NCBI GenBank assembly: GCA_964355045.1
Contig: CAYHCM010000003.1
Coordinates: 1-64,000, forward strand
Source of the DNA: JABWCE01 sp964355045
GTDB taxonomy: Bacteria > Bacteroidota > Bacteroidia > NS11-12g > UBA9320
Direction of reading: 5' to 3'
Length of the DNA stretch: 64,000 bases
In this document: positions 43,079-51,657 of the stretch, piece by piece
How positions within the stretch are numbered: position 1 is the stretch's first letter
Layout: every line of letters starts with the position of its first letter
Position numbers and translations under genes: made by a program
The notes under the pieces: model-generated
The model's database searches: none
Told to the model about the DNA's origin: nothing
The model's input: the letters and a program-made list of their open reading frames with translations, nothing else

Positions 43079-43477
43079 TTAATTGTTCTTTGCTCCTTCA
43101 GTAATCCATGTTAGAATTTTGGTTAATTCCGGAGGCGTTAAATATTGGTTCATTGACCCCCCGGGAGCACATTTAATATAAAATAAACTGGATGCCGGGG
43201 CAAGGGTGTCGGCATATGTTCTCCCATTGGGGTTTTTCATTATTCCATCATAGGCAAACCCTGTTTTTAGTTTAAGAAAAGGTTTGGAATTGCCGTTAAC
43301 GTTATGACAAGAACCACATTTTGAATTTAAAAAGGGTTCAAGATCAGTAGCGAAGAAAACCGTTGGCTCAGCTCCCTTTATTGGTTTTGGTGCTTGTTTT
43401 AAATAATCCCTTTCGCAGGAAGAAAAAAATACTGCTCCTATTAGAACAATTTGCCGAATTATTACATTAATTTTCAT
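43079..43477 (-). CDS. c-type cytochrome lipoprotein
   Basis: 132 residues. The N-terminus (IVLIGAVFFSSC) is a lipoprotein signal with the lipidated Cys at ~20, followed by acidic ERD, which would suit an outer-membrane lipoprotein. One haem c motif, CGSCH (in LNSKCGSCHNVNGN), is present. A Met that could be the distal ligand is in GGSMNQYLTPPELTKIL near the end. It is the first gene of the minus-strand run (cytochrome, barrel, Mo enzyme, ferredoxin). There is no NrfD-type quinol-oxidising membrane subunit in the cluster, so this cytochrome is the most likely electron partner. Confidence 0.85.
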   Translation of the reverse strand: MKINVIIRQIVLIGAVFFSSCERDYLKQAPKPIKGAEPTVFFATDLEPFLNSKCGSCHNVNGNSKPFLKLKTGFAYDGIMKNPNGRTYADTLAPASSLFYIKCAPGGSMNQYLTPPELTKILTWITEGAKNN

Positions 43478-44148
43478 ATAATTAAATTTATTTTCTTTGA
43501 AATGGTCATTCGTTATACTTAATCTGAAGATAGAATTTTAATTCCTTTTAGATGCATATTTATCACCACAAAATTACTTCTTAATAATCATATTTAGTCA
43601 TTCATACACCTGTATTATTGCACGTGGAAACCTGTTATTAATACACAATATTGTCTGCAAAATTGCAGGTCTTCAAATTTGATATGTCCTTTAAAATTGT
43701 AAAATTTAAGGTGAAATGAGGTAATTGAAAACATAAAGGCGAAGTCGGGTATTTCCCGGTTTTCAAATTATAGATATATTTGATAGTAGAAAACACGTGT
43801 TTTTATGAATATCTGTTTTTGATGAATTATATATATGTGTAATCATTGTATTTATAAAATATTCAAATAGAGATCAAATCATGAGCAAAAATCTATGTTA
43901 TAAGTATAGCTGTAATGAAGCGATAGGGCGAAAGAGAAATGTCATAATTTTCTTTTTGCTCTACTCTAAAAAAGATGCTTCGGAATGTATGGATGACTTA
44001 TTTCCTTCAATTTGCAAATTTTCAGTCTTTCAGAAAAGGCGCTAAACGGCTAATAACTGATGTATAATTTTTCTAACTATTAGAAAGGCTCATAAGGCTG
44101 TGGTTAATTCACAATTCCATTTAAGCATAAAATTTTTAGATTTGCAGC
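43478..44148. other. 671-bp intergenic region between cytochrome and mtgA
   Basis: No convincing gene. A candidate minus-strand -7 element, CAAAATTA at 43569-43576 (complement of TAnnTTTG), lies ~90 bp upstream of the cytochrome start, but the -33 position is not conserved. A 14-bp palindrome AAAACACGTGTTTT is at 43790-43803. A small plus-strand frame of 54 codons from 43881 to 44045 has no family features and is probably chance. Confidence 0.45.
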
Positions 44149-44880
44149 ATGTTACAATTTTTTGCCGGATGGGCAATCTGGAAAATTTTTAAAAAAATAA
44201 TCATGTATTTTTTGGCCATCACCCTGTTGCTGGTTATTATTTTTAAATGGGTGCCGGTACCTATTACACCGCTAATGGTTATTCGCTGTATTGAGCAAAA
44301 AAGCGATGGTAAAGAATTAAAACTTCAAAAAGATTGGGAACCACTCGAAAATATTTCTAATAATTTGCAATTGGCAGTAGTTTGTACTGAAGATCAAAAT
44401 TATTTAACGCATAACGGATTTGATTTTAGCGCCATCAGAAAAGCTATGGCTGAAAATAAATGGAAAAAACGGAAACGCGGCGCCAGTACTATTAGCCAGC
44501 AAACTGCCAAAAATCTTTTTTTATGGCAGGGACGAAATTTTATTCGCAAAGGATTGGAAGTGTATTTTACATTTTTAATTGAAATATTTTGGAGCAAGGA
44601 GCGCATAATGGAAGTGTACCTTAATATTATAGAAATGGGTGATGGAGTTTATGGTGCCGAAGCTGCTTCGCAACATTATTTTCATAAACCGGCCAATCAT
44701 CTCACCAATCAGCAAGCCGCTGCCATAGCCGTAATTTTGCCAAATCCTTTTAAGTTTTCAGCCAATCACCCAAGCCGGTATAGCCTGAAACGACAGAGTT
44801 TTGCATTGCGTCAAATGGGATATTGGGGGGGGACATTGAAATATGACGATCCGAAAGAATTAAAGGAGGAGGAGGAATAG
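44149..44880 (+). CDS. mtgA: Monofunctional biosynthetic peptidoglycan transglycosylase
   Basis: 243 residues. A membrane helix near residues 17-40 is followed by a GT51 domain: TEDQNYLTHNGFDF with the catalytic Glu, RGASTISQQTAKNLFLW, KERIMEVYLNIIEMGDGVYG with the second Glu, and AAAIAVILPNPFKFS. It polymerises lipid II into glycan strands at the inner-membrane periplasmic face. Length is normal for MtgA. A run of eight G near the 3' end encodes Trp-Gly-Gly. Convergent with a T9SS cargo gene. Confidence 0.92.
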   Translation: MLQFFAGWAIWKIFKKIIMYFLAITLLLVIIFKWVPVPITPLMVIRCIEQKSDGKELKLQKDWEPLENISNNLQLAVVCTEDQNYLTHNGFDFSAIRKAMAENKWKKRKRGASTISQQTAKNLFLWQGRNFIRKGLEVYFTFLIEIFWSKERIMEVYLNIIEMGDGVYGAEAASQHYFHKPANHLTNQQAAAIAVILPNPFKFSANHPSRYSLKRQSFALRQMGYWGGTLKYDDPKELKEEEE

Positions 44881-44970
44881 ATTTTGAGACTTGAATAAAA
44901 AGATAATCCTTCGCTCCAAGTTCTATGTTCCATCTTACCATATTAAACTAAGAACAATCAGAACCCAGAA

Positions 44971-47871
44971 CTATTTTAATAAATGCACCATCCCCCGATA
45001 AAATTCCCGAATCCGGTCGTTGCGGATAATTTGAATGGTGTACATATACACTTCTCCTTCGGCTGGTTTTCCTTCAATGGTTCCGTTCCAAGGGGTATTG
45101 CCGCTATAAATAAGTTCACCCCAACGGCTAAATATTCTCATATCGTAGGAAACTATGCCTACAAGGGAAGGCAAAAATATATCGTTAAGCCCGTCGCCAT
45201 TGGGGGTAAAAGAATTGGGTATAAATACCATCGGTTCATAATCTATACATTCGTAGTTGCTATACATTTTTGTACCATTATGTAGGGCTATCATACGATA
45301 ACATTTTTTTAAATAACCGGGATTGGCAAAGTTTTCGTCGCGGTAAGGATTGGTTGGATTGGTTTCGCCTAATGTAAGATTGATGGCATGTTGGTAGGTC
45401 CACTCCAATTCTGCGGTTTGGGCAGGGCCTAATCCTTCATCAGATGTATAAGTTAATAAAGCAGCTTCATTCACCGGCAAGCGTTCGCCGCTTATCCATT
45501 GGGGTTTTATGATATTTTTGGCAGCGGATAATTTACCGCAACTATCAGCGGCCAATACTTTATAATAATTCGGTTTTTTAAATACTCCAATATCTGTAGC
45601 TTTGGTAAGGGTGGTATTGGTTAATAAACTAAAGCTACTCCCATCTGCCGAACGGTAAATATTATAACCGGTAGCTGCCGGATGGCTTTCCCACTGCAAA
45701 TGCAATTGGTTCAGGGTATCGTATGATGCCAATATTATAGCAATACTATCGGATGGCCGCAGCCCTTTGGATACAAAAAACTGCACCGAATCAGTCCGGA
45801 TAACACAGCCTGTATAGCCATAGAGTTTTTGCACCGCCCAATAATGGCCGGGTTTTTGGAACGTGTAATTAAATTGAGGGATGCTAATGGTTTTCCAAAT
45901 TGATGAATCGCTAAAAAAGTATTCTTTTTTGGTAACGTTCAAAGTAATAGTATCGGTTATCTCAGCTAAAAACGGAACACACCCTTGCTGATTAACCACA
46001 TTAAATCCAGACTTGGGGGCATCTACTACCCGAATGTATTGATTCTTAACCAAGGTGCTGTCGCAATATCCGTTGCTGTAAAAAAGGCTTGCGGTATAAG
46101 TGCCGGGCTTGGTGTAGGTGTGGGTTGGTTCAAAATCGTTTGAAGATGGAGAACCATCTCCAAATGTCCAGACATACGTTGTACCTTTTGCAGGATTTGT
46201 TTCTTTTGTTTGGCTAAGGTTTTTAAATTGTAAGGGAAGATAACGGCAAATTACTGTATCCGTTGCTTTGAAATTAGCTACTGGCTTTTCGGGGATATTG
46301 ATAAACAAGGTATCGTAAAACCACTCTCCGTATTGTTTTGCTATACTATGACAAAAAACCTTGTAAGGGTATTTACCTGATTTTTCTATTATTACGGAAG
46401 GAGTAGTTCCTTCCAGCGTATCTATTTTACCTTTCGATTTATTAATATACCAAGTATAATCACTGAACTGTATCTCACTAAATGAGTTATTTGTGAATTG
46501 AACATTTGCCTTGCAATCATAGTCTATTTTGTAATTGAGGCGGGCCATATCAAATCCCAAATACTGGTCAGGATAACCTCCTTTAAAAAAAGGATTAAGT
46601 AATTTTATGTCTGCTTCTTTATAATTCCACGCTTTTCCTTCTAAATTTGGAGATTGGATAACATCACTTATCATATATCGGTCAGGATTATTAGGATCAT
46701 ATTTACCAAAATAATTAATTAAAATCCTTCCGTCCGGGCTTTGAGTTAATATTGGGTAGCTGTGACCAGCTACATGATATTTACCCGAATGTAACATTCC
46801 GGTAGAAAGATTCAATTGATTTATTCTTATGGAATCGTCAGGGGATGAATTTTCAAACCCTAAAAGTGGATAACTTATATCTTGATTTTTAAAGTATAAA
46901 AAATTATCATTTACACTAAAAGAGGGCATTTGCCTTGGTTCTATATCTATGCTATAAATCCTTTCCCATTTATCAATATTAGGGTACGATTTGGCCAAAT
47001 ATTCCTTTTCATATATGATTTTAGGGAAAAGCATTTTCCCTGTTACCTTATCAATGGTAAGCGAACCAAACCTAAAGCAGTCACCAATATTTATTTCTAA
47101 TCTATAATTTTGATTAATTTTTCTGATAATACCCCGGCGTTCTGAAACATAAACAATAAGCTGGCTACCTGAATGATTAAAATAGGTATTTAGGCGGCTT
47201 TCATATCTAATAGAATCAATATTTTGATACATTCTGTATTTTGAAAAAATGGATAAATCGAATTCTGATTTTAATTTGAAACCTCCGCCATCCCAATAAT
47301 AAATAAAAGCAGAATCATAATTACTTATGGCTACAGCGTAAGTTCCATTTTCCAAACGGCTGGTAGTAAAATTATTCGACTTAGTTTCAGGCTTGAATTG
47401 CCGGATGTACTTTTTTTTCTCACTTTCCCTAATATAAAACTGTCCGTTAGCTCGCCTGTTAATTATGGTATAAGCCACCCCCTGATCATCCGTGCAAAAG
47501 GGGACAGCATTATTTTCCTTATCCGACTCGAACGATTGAATGAACAAAAAAACAGTATCCTGCACCTGAATAAGCTGGGATTCGTAAATACATGGCACCT
47601 TACTATTATATATAATTCCGTTCTCTATTATATTTCGTTTACTATCATATACTGTTTTATAGTTGGCAATTAAAAGGACATTGCCCCTCGCATCGCACAT
47701 ACTGGCAGGCCACCCACCAACTTGCAGACTGGTATTTTCCAATCTGGGCGCATTATTTTTAAAGGTAATGCCACCATATTGAAAAATAAGATACCCATTG
47801 CTTTGTGCTAATGCATCTATTGATGCTAAAAGGCTAAAAAGGATTAAGCCAAACTTGGTTTTAAGCATCAT
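44971..47871 (-). CDS. Large T9SS-secreted protein with PKD domains and type B sorting domain
   Basis: 966 residues with signal peptide (FGLILFSLLASIDALAQ). The N-terminal ~450 residues resemble a beta-propeller. PKD-type domains follow (for example TTYVWTFGDGSPSSNDFEPT, then YTASLFYSNGYC), then a fibronectin-like region (TGYNIYRSADGSSF). The C-terminal ~85 residues, beginning VFIPNSFTPNGDGLNDIF and including IFSRWGELIYSG, are the type B (gliding-motility-associated, CHU_C) sorting domain. The protein should be on the surface or released. It is followed by 8 bp to the next T9SS cargo gene upstream, so the two are probably cotranscribed. Function unknown. Confidence 0.87.
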   Translation of the reverse strand: MMLKTKFGLILFSLLASIDALAQSNGYLIFQYGGITFKNNAPRLENTSLQVGGWPASMCDARGNVLLIANYKTVYDSKRNIIENGIIYNSKVPCIYESQLIQVQDTVFLFIQSFESDKENNAVPFCTDDQGVAYTIINRRANGQFYIRESEKKKYIRQFKPETKSNNFTTSRLENGTYAVAISNYDSAFIYYWDGGGFKLKSEFDLSIFSKYRMYQNIDSIRYESRLNTYFNHSGSQLIVYVSERRGIIRKINQNYRLEINIGDCFRFGSLTIDKVTGKMLFPKIIYEKEYLAKSYPNIDKWERIYSIDIEPRQMPSFSVNDNFLYFKNQDISYPLLGFENSSPDDSIRINQLNLSTGMLHSGKYHVAGHSYPILTQSPDGRILINYFGKYDPNNPDRYMISDVIQSPNLEGKAWNYKEADIKLLNPFFKGGYPDQYLGFDMARLNYKIDYDCKANVQFTNNSFSEIQFSDYTWYINKSKGKIDTLEGTTPSVIIEKSGKYPYKVFCHSIAKQYGEWFYDTLFINIPEKPVANFKATDTVICRYLPLQFKNLSQTKETNPAKGTTYVWTFGDGSPSSNDFEPTHTYTKPGTYTASLFYSNGYCDSTLVKNQYIRVVDAPKSGFNVVNQQGCVPFLAEITDTITLNVTKKEYFFSDSSIWKTISIPQFNYTFQKPGHYWAVQKLYGYTGCVIRTDSVQFFVSKGLRPSDSIAIILASYDTLNQLHLQWESHPAATGYNIYRSADGSSFSLLTNTTLTKATDIGVFKKPNYYKVLAADSCGKLSAAKNIIKPQWISGERLPVNEAALLTYTSDEGLGPAQTAELEWTYQHAINLTLGETNPTNPYRDENFANPGYLKKCYRMIALHNGTKMYSNYECIDYEPMVFIPNSFTPNGDGLNDIFLPSLVGIVSYDMRIFSRWGELIYSGNTPWNGTIEGKPAEGEVYMYTIQIIRNDRIREFYRGMVHLLK

Positions 47872-47879
47872 TTTAAAAA

Positions 47880-49826
47880 TTAATTCTGCTTAATTACTGC
47901 TTGTTGGTAAAATATATTACCATCCGAAATCCTGACATAAATCAACCCGGAGGGAATATTGGCTAAATCAATAACACCGCTTGCATCCAAAAGAGTCGTT
48001 TTAATTACCTGCCCAATGCTATTATAAATGGTAACTATGGCTTTGGAAGATATTATTTCATTATTATAAAAATAAAGTTCATTCTGAGCAGGATTGGGAT
48101 AGAATAAAAGCGTTTGATATTTAATACCCTTTATTCCCAGTTCTTCTTCCGTTAAATCTTCACATCCATTGTCAGAACAAGATACGGGAGTACTTATATC
48201 TGTTAAAGTAACATTACCAGTACCACCTGTTGATAATAGAGGAGGTGGGCCAAAATATCCAGGGCCTGCTACAGTGAAATCATTGCCATCATTATAAATA
48301 TTAACTGAGCCTGAATTAGTGCTGTAATTATTATTATTATATTGTGCTGCACCTTCTTGTTGGTCTCTTAATGTACCACCTGAAGCGTTAAAAATATCCC
48401 GGGACATATCACTAAAATCATTACATTGAATTTTTAATCCCAAATTATCATTCTTGCAATGTATGGCATGCACTCCATCAGAACCCGATACTCCTCCTGA
48501 TTTTGTATTTCCAAAATCATTCTTCTTAATTAGTGATATTGAAGTAGCTGAATTACCTGAATTGTCAATTGTTATATAAGTTACATTAATATCATCGGCT
48601 GTAAATTCATTTTCTTTAATCCTGACTTCTTTTGAATTATAGGTTTCAATATATTTAAGAACAGTATTTGAAGGTTCATAGTCACATCCATTACCGCCTG
48701 TATGGGTAGTATATAAATCATTCATACCAATTGTTCCACCTGATCCGGTTCTTATAGAATAAAATTCGCATAAATTAACAATACTATGTTTTGAAGATGC
48801 AATATAAATAGAATATAAATTATTTGTAAAGATACAATGAACTATACCAGTTCGCAAATTGTTGCTGGTTGGATTTCCCACAGCCTTTATTCCATAGGCT
48901 AGCTGATTAAAGGTGCAATCATCACCAGAACCTGTTGGTGATTGATCCATACAATTGTATAAGCATCCAAAACCATCGTCGCAAAGTTCATCTCCGGCTT
49001 GGGAAACTGCAAAATTTGCTTCTACCGAATTAACTCCAATACCCCTATCGAAGTGACAATATGAACTTGTATGTACATTTTCAAAAACACAACCCCCGAT
49101 ATTAATTCCTTGTACCTTCTCTAAATCTATTCCTATAAAACTTGAACTGCTAAATCCAGGCATTATTTGAGTCCATTGAAAGATACATTGCATAGCAAAA
49201 CATGCATTTAGTTTTGGTTGAGTATAAGAATACCAAGGACCAATTTTTAAACCTCGTTCGCAATCTATAAAATCACAATCCCTTGCTCTGATAACAGCCC
49301 CATCTATTGACTCAGCTGCAATTTTCGCATAATAAATCCCACCTCCGTTAATGGTAACCCATGTTTGATCAGGGTGTAATTCACCGGCCCAAGTTGTTTC
49401 GTCACCAATATCTTCAGTGGGGAAGGTATTAAACTGTTCCTTATAGACCCATACCGAACCCTGACCCAGTCCTGTGGCAGTTATTCCTAACCAAGTTGCG
49501 CCACTTGTTAACGTTGCATTTATGAGATCCAGATGACTCCCAACTTCAACAATTATGGCTTTACCTGACCCAAAGGTTAAGGTTATGTTGTTTATTGTGA
49601 GAGTTGCATTATTAGTGATAATTACACCATCAGTATAATTTGCCGGTGGCGTAGTAGGCCCGCTAAGATTGTCCCAAGTCGCATCAGAACTAATGGTAAC
49701 AGGAGTACAGTAACTGTTTTGAAACCAAAACATCGAAAGAAATAAGAAGAATAAGCTAAGAGGTAAATTTAAATGGGATACCCCCCCCCATACAACTAAT
49801 TGATTTTTAAGTAATTGTGTTTTCAT
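47880..49826 (-). CDS. T9SS-secreted right-handed beta-helix protein
   Basis: 648 residues. The signal peptide follows an unusually long N-terminus (LPLSLFFLFLSMFWFQNSYC). Residues ~60-500 are made of short repeated strands with Asn/Gly turns (TNNATLTINNITLTFG, DCDFIDCERGLKIG, NNLRTGIVHCIFTNNLYSIY), as in parallel beta-helix proteins that often bind or cleave polysaccharides. No catalytic triad is evident. The end (LLFYPNPAQNELYFYNN, IYNSIGQVIKTTLL) is a type A sorting domain. A run of nine G in codons 12-15, before the signal peptide, would shift the frame if its length changed. Confidence 0.83.
   Translation of the reverse strand: MKTQLLKNQLVVWGGVSHLNLPLSLFFLFLSMFWFQNSYCTPVTISSDATWDNLSGPTTPPANYTDGVIITNNATLTINNITLTFGSGKAIIVEVGSHLDLINATLTSGATWLGITATGLGQGSVWVYKEQFNTFPTEDIGDETTWAGELHPDQTWVTINGGGIYYAKIAAESIDGAVIRARDCDFIDCERGLKIGPWYSYTQPKLNACFAMQCIFQWTQIMPGFSSSSFIGIDLEKVQGINIGGCVFENVHTSSYCHFDRGIGVNSVEANFAVSQAGDELCDDGFGCLYNCMDQSPTGSGDDCTFNQLAYGIKAVGNPTSNNLRTGIVHCIFTNNLYSIYIASSKHSIVNLCEFYSIRTGSGGTIGMNDLYTTHTGGNGCDYEPSNTVLKYIETYNSKEVRIKENEFTADDINVTYITIDNSGNSATSISLIKKNDFGNTKSGGVSGSDGVHAIHCKNDNLGLKIQCNDFSDMSRDIFNASGGTLRDQQEGAAQYNNNNYSTNSGSVNIYNDGNDFTVAGPGYFGPPPLLSTGGTGNVTLTDISTPVSCSDNGCEDLTEEELGIKGIKYQTLLFYPNPAQNELYFYNNEIISSKAIVTIYNSIGQVIKTTLLDASGVIDLANIPSGLIYVRISDGNIFYQQAVIKQN
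49781..49789 (-). repeat. Nine-G tract in a surface-protein gene start
   Basis: CCCCCCCCC on the plus strand, that is nine G in the coding strand at codons ~13-15 of the beta-helix gene (VVWGGVS). It is a potential slippage site. Confidence 0.6.
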
Positions 49827-50163
49827 GATCTGAAATCATTAATTTGAAATTATTTTTAAGAAAAATCTCGTAAAGTTTATATTTTTCATAAGATTAAAAT
49901 TATGATTATGGTCATGTGGTAATATGATTTTTATCATAAAAGTGCTCTGTTATTACCTTATAAACTTTACCTTACTGAAGAATATAAATAAGGCTTCGCC
50001 TGAAATGGTAGAGGATGTCTTCGCGCAGAGAGATAACTTCTTTTCAATTTAGCTGTACAATAATTTAACAATAAAGAACTATTCTTAATTGCAAAAATCC
50101 ATTTCAAAATACCTTTGTTGATTATTTAATTTCAATTAATTTCGCCTCGCTTTTCAGTACTGC
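49827..50163. other. Intergenic region upstream of nuoA
   Basis: AT-rich with no gene. It includes the predicted nuo promoter at 50114-50144. The ATGATTATGGTCATG and TGATTTTTATCATAAAA words near 49905-49945 contain short dyads that could bind a regulator. Confidence 0.5.
50114..50144 (+). promoter_or_regulatory. Predicted Bacteroidota-type promoter of the nuo operon
   Basis: TTTG at 50114-50117, exactly 19 bases, then TAATTTCG at 50137-50144. This matches the consensus TTTG-N19-TAnnTTTG with one mismatch. Transcription would start near 50151, ~13 bases before nuoA. Confidence 0.6.
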
Positions 50164-50529
50164 ATGAACACACCTTCCGATTATATACCAATACTTATTC
50201 AAGCCATTGTAGCATTAGGTTTTGTTGTGTTTGTATTGGTGGTAACCCATATGCTTGGCCCTTTTAAAAAAACCAAAAACAAGCAGGAAAACTTTGAATG
50301 TGGGATTGAATCCAAAGGAAATGCCCGTATTCCTTTTTCGGTAAAGTATTTTATGACCGCCATTTTATTTGTTTTATTCGATGTAGAAATAATATTCTTT
50401 TATCCATATGCTGTTAATTTTAGAGAAATGGGGTTAGAAGGATTTTTGGCAGTGGCCATGTTTGTCGGGTTTTTTATGGTTGGTTTTTTTTATATATTAA
50501 AAAAAGGCGCCCTGGAATGGGATAATTAA
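50164..50529 (+). CDS. nuoA: NADH-quinone oxidoreductase subunit A
   Basis: 121 residues with three membrane helices. KQENFECGIESKGNARIPFS is the family loop, and FDVEIIFFYPYAV the conserved second-helix segment. Subunit A is part of the membrane arm next to the quinone site of complex I. First gene of the nuoA-N operon. A predicted promoter lies just upstream. Confidence 0.95.
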   Translation: MNTPSDYIPILIQAIVALGFVVFVLVVTHMLGPFKKTKNKQENFECGIESKGNARIPFSVKYFMTAILFVLFDVEIIFFYPYAVNFREMGLEGFLAVAMFVGFFMVGFFYILKKGALEWDN

Positions 50530-50543
50530 ATAATAAAAATTAA

Positions 50544-51101
50544 ATGGCAGAAATTGGAATAGTTGAAAAACCAAAGGGAATAGAAGGTGAAGGTTACTTC
50601 GCTACCAAATTGGCTGATATCATAGGGTTGGCCCGTGCCAATTCACTATGGCCATTGCCATTTGCTACCTCATGCTGCGGCATAGAGTTTATGGGCACTA
50701 TGGGTTCCAATTATGATTTGGCCCGGTTTGGTATGGAACGCATGAGTTTTTCGCCCCGACAGGCCGATATACTAATGGTAATGGGAACTATATCTAAAAA
50801 AATGGGGCCAATTTTGCGAAAGGTTTATGAGCAAATGGCCGAACCTAAATGGGTTTTATCAGTTGGAGCTTGTGCCTGCAGTGGTGGAATATTTGACTCG
50901 TATAGTGTTCTTCAGGGAATTGATAAAGTAATTCCTGTAGATGTGTATGTACCAGGATGCCCGCCCCGTCCCGAACAAATAATAGATGGTATAATGCGAA
51001 TACAGGATTTGGTAAAACAAGAAAGTTTGCGTCGTCGTTATACCTCTGAATATAAAAATTTACTTGAATCGTATAATATTACTGAATTAACAGGTGAATA
51101 A
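50544..51101 (+). CDS. nuoB: NADH-quinone oxidoreductase subunit B
   Basis: 185 residues. It holds the N2 [4Fe-4S] cluster that passes electrons to quinone: ATSCCGIEFMGTMGSNYDL with the paired Cys, VGACACSGGIFDSYSV and PGCPPRPEQIIDGI supply the ligands. Length is normal. It is 14 bp after nuoA and overlaps nuoC by 8 bp. Confidence 0.97.
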   Translation: MAEIGIVEKPKGIEGEGYFATKLADIIGLARANSLWPLPFATSCCGIEFMGTMGSNYDLARFGMERMSFSPRQADILMVMGTISKKMGPILRKVYEQMAEPKWVLSVGACACSGGIFDSYSVLQGIDKVIPVDVYVPGCPPRPEQIIDGIMRIQDLVKQESLRRRYTSEYKNLLESYNITELTGE

Positions 51102-51657
51102 CGAAACTCTACTAAAAGCTATCGAGGCCAAATTTCCGGGTGCTGTTTTAGCATCATCAGAACCACATAATCTTTTAACTCTGGAAATAGGTGTTTCCAA
51201 AATAAAACCTCTGATACAATGGCTGAAAGACGACCCGCTTACAAATTTTATTTTTATGACCGACCTTTGCGGCGTGCATTATCCAGGTCAGGGAGATAAG
51301 GAGTTTGCGGTGGTTTACCATCTTCATAATTTAGAAACTAATTTTAGATTACGGCTTAAAACTTTTGTAGGTCGGGAAAATATTAATGTTCCAACTATGA
51401 GTGATATTTATTCGGCCGCCAATTGGATGGAACGGGAAACCTATGATTTTTACGGAATTATTTTTGAAGGTCATCCCAACCTTAAACGGATTTTGAACAT
51501 GGATGAAATGGATTATTTCCCCATGCGAAAGGAATATCCTTGCGAAGATGGAACGAGAACTGATAAAGATGACCGGTATTTTGGAAGAGATGGAAATACA
51601 GATGTAACATTTGAAAACAAAAAGGCTTTAGCAAGGGAAAATAGTGATGACAAATAA
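51094..51657 (+). CDS. nuoC: NADH-quinone oxidoreductase subunit C
   Basis: 187 residues from a GTG start overlapping the nuoB stop. TDLCGVHYPGQGDKEFAVVY and the motif ANWMERETYDFYGIIFEGHP with RKEYPCEDG are typical of the 30-kDa subunit, which packs against subunit D at the quinone site. Separate nuoC and nuoD genes, as in most bacteria other than enterics. Confidence 0.95.
   Translation: MNNETLLKAIEAKFPGAVLASSEPHNLLTLEIGVSKIKPLIQWLKDDPLTNFIFMTDLCGVHYPGQGDKEFAVVYHLHNLETNFRLRLKTFVGRENINVPTMSDIYSAANWMERETYDFYGIIFEGHPNLKRILNMDEMDYFPMRKEYPCEDGTRTDKDDRYFGRDGNTDVTFENKKALARENSDDK

Noticed and set aside
43881..44045. Small plus-strand frame of 54 codons in the gap before mtgA
   Set aside because: No family features, Cys-rich random composition, and no clear start signal; likely chance.
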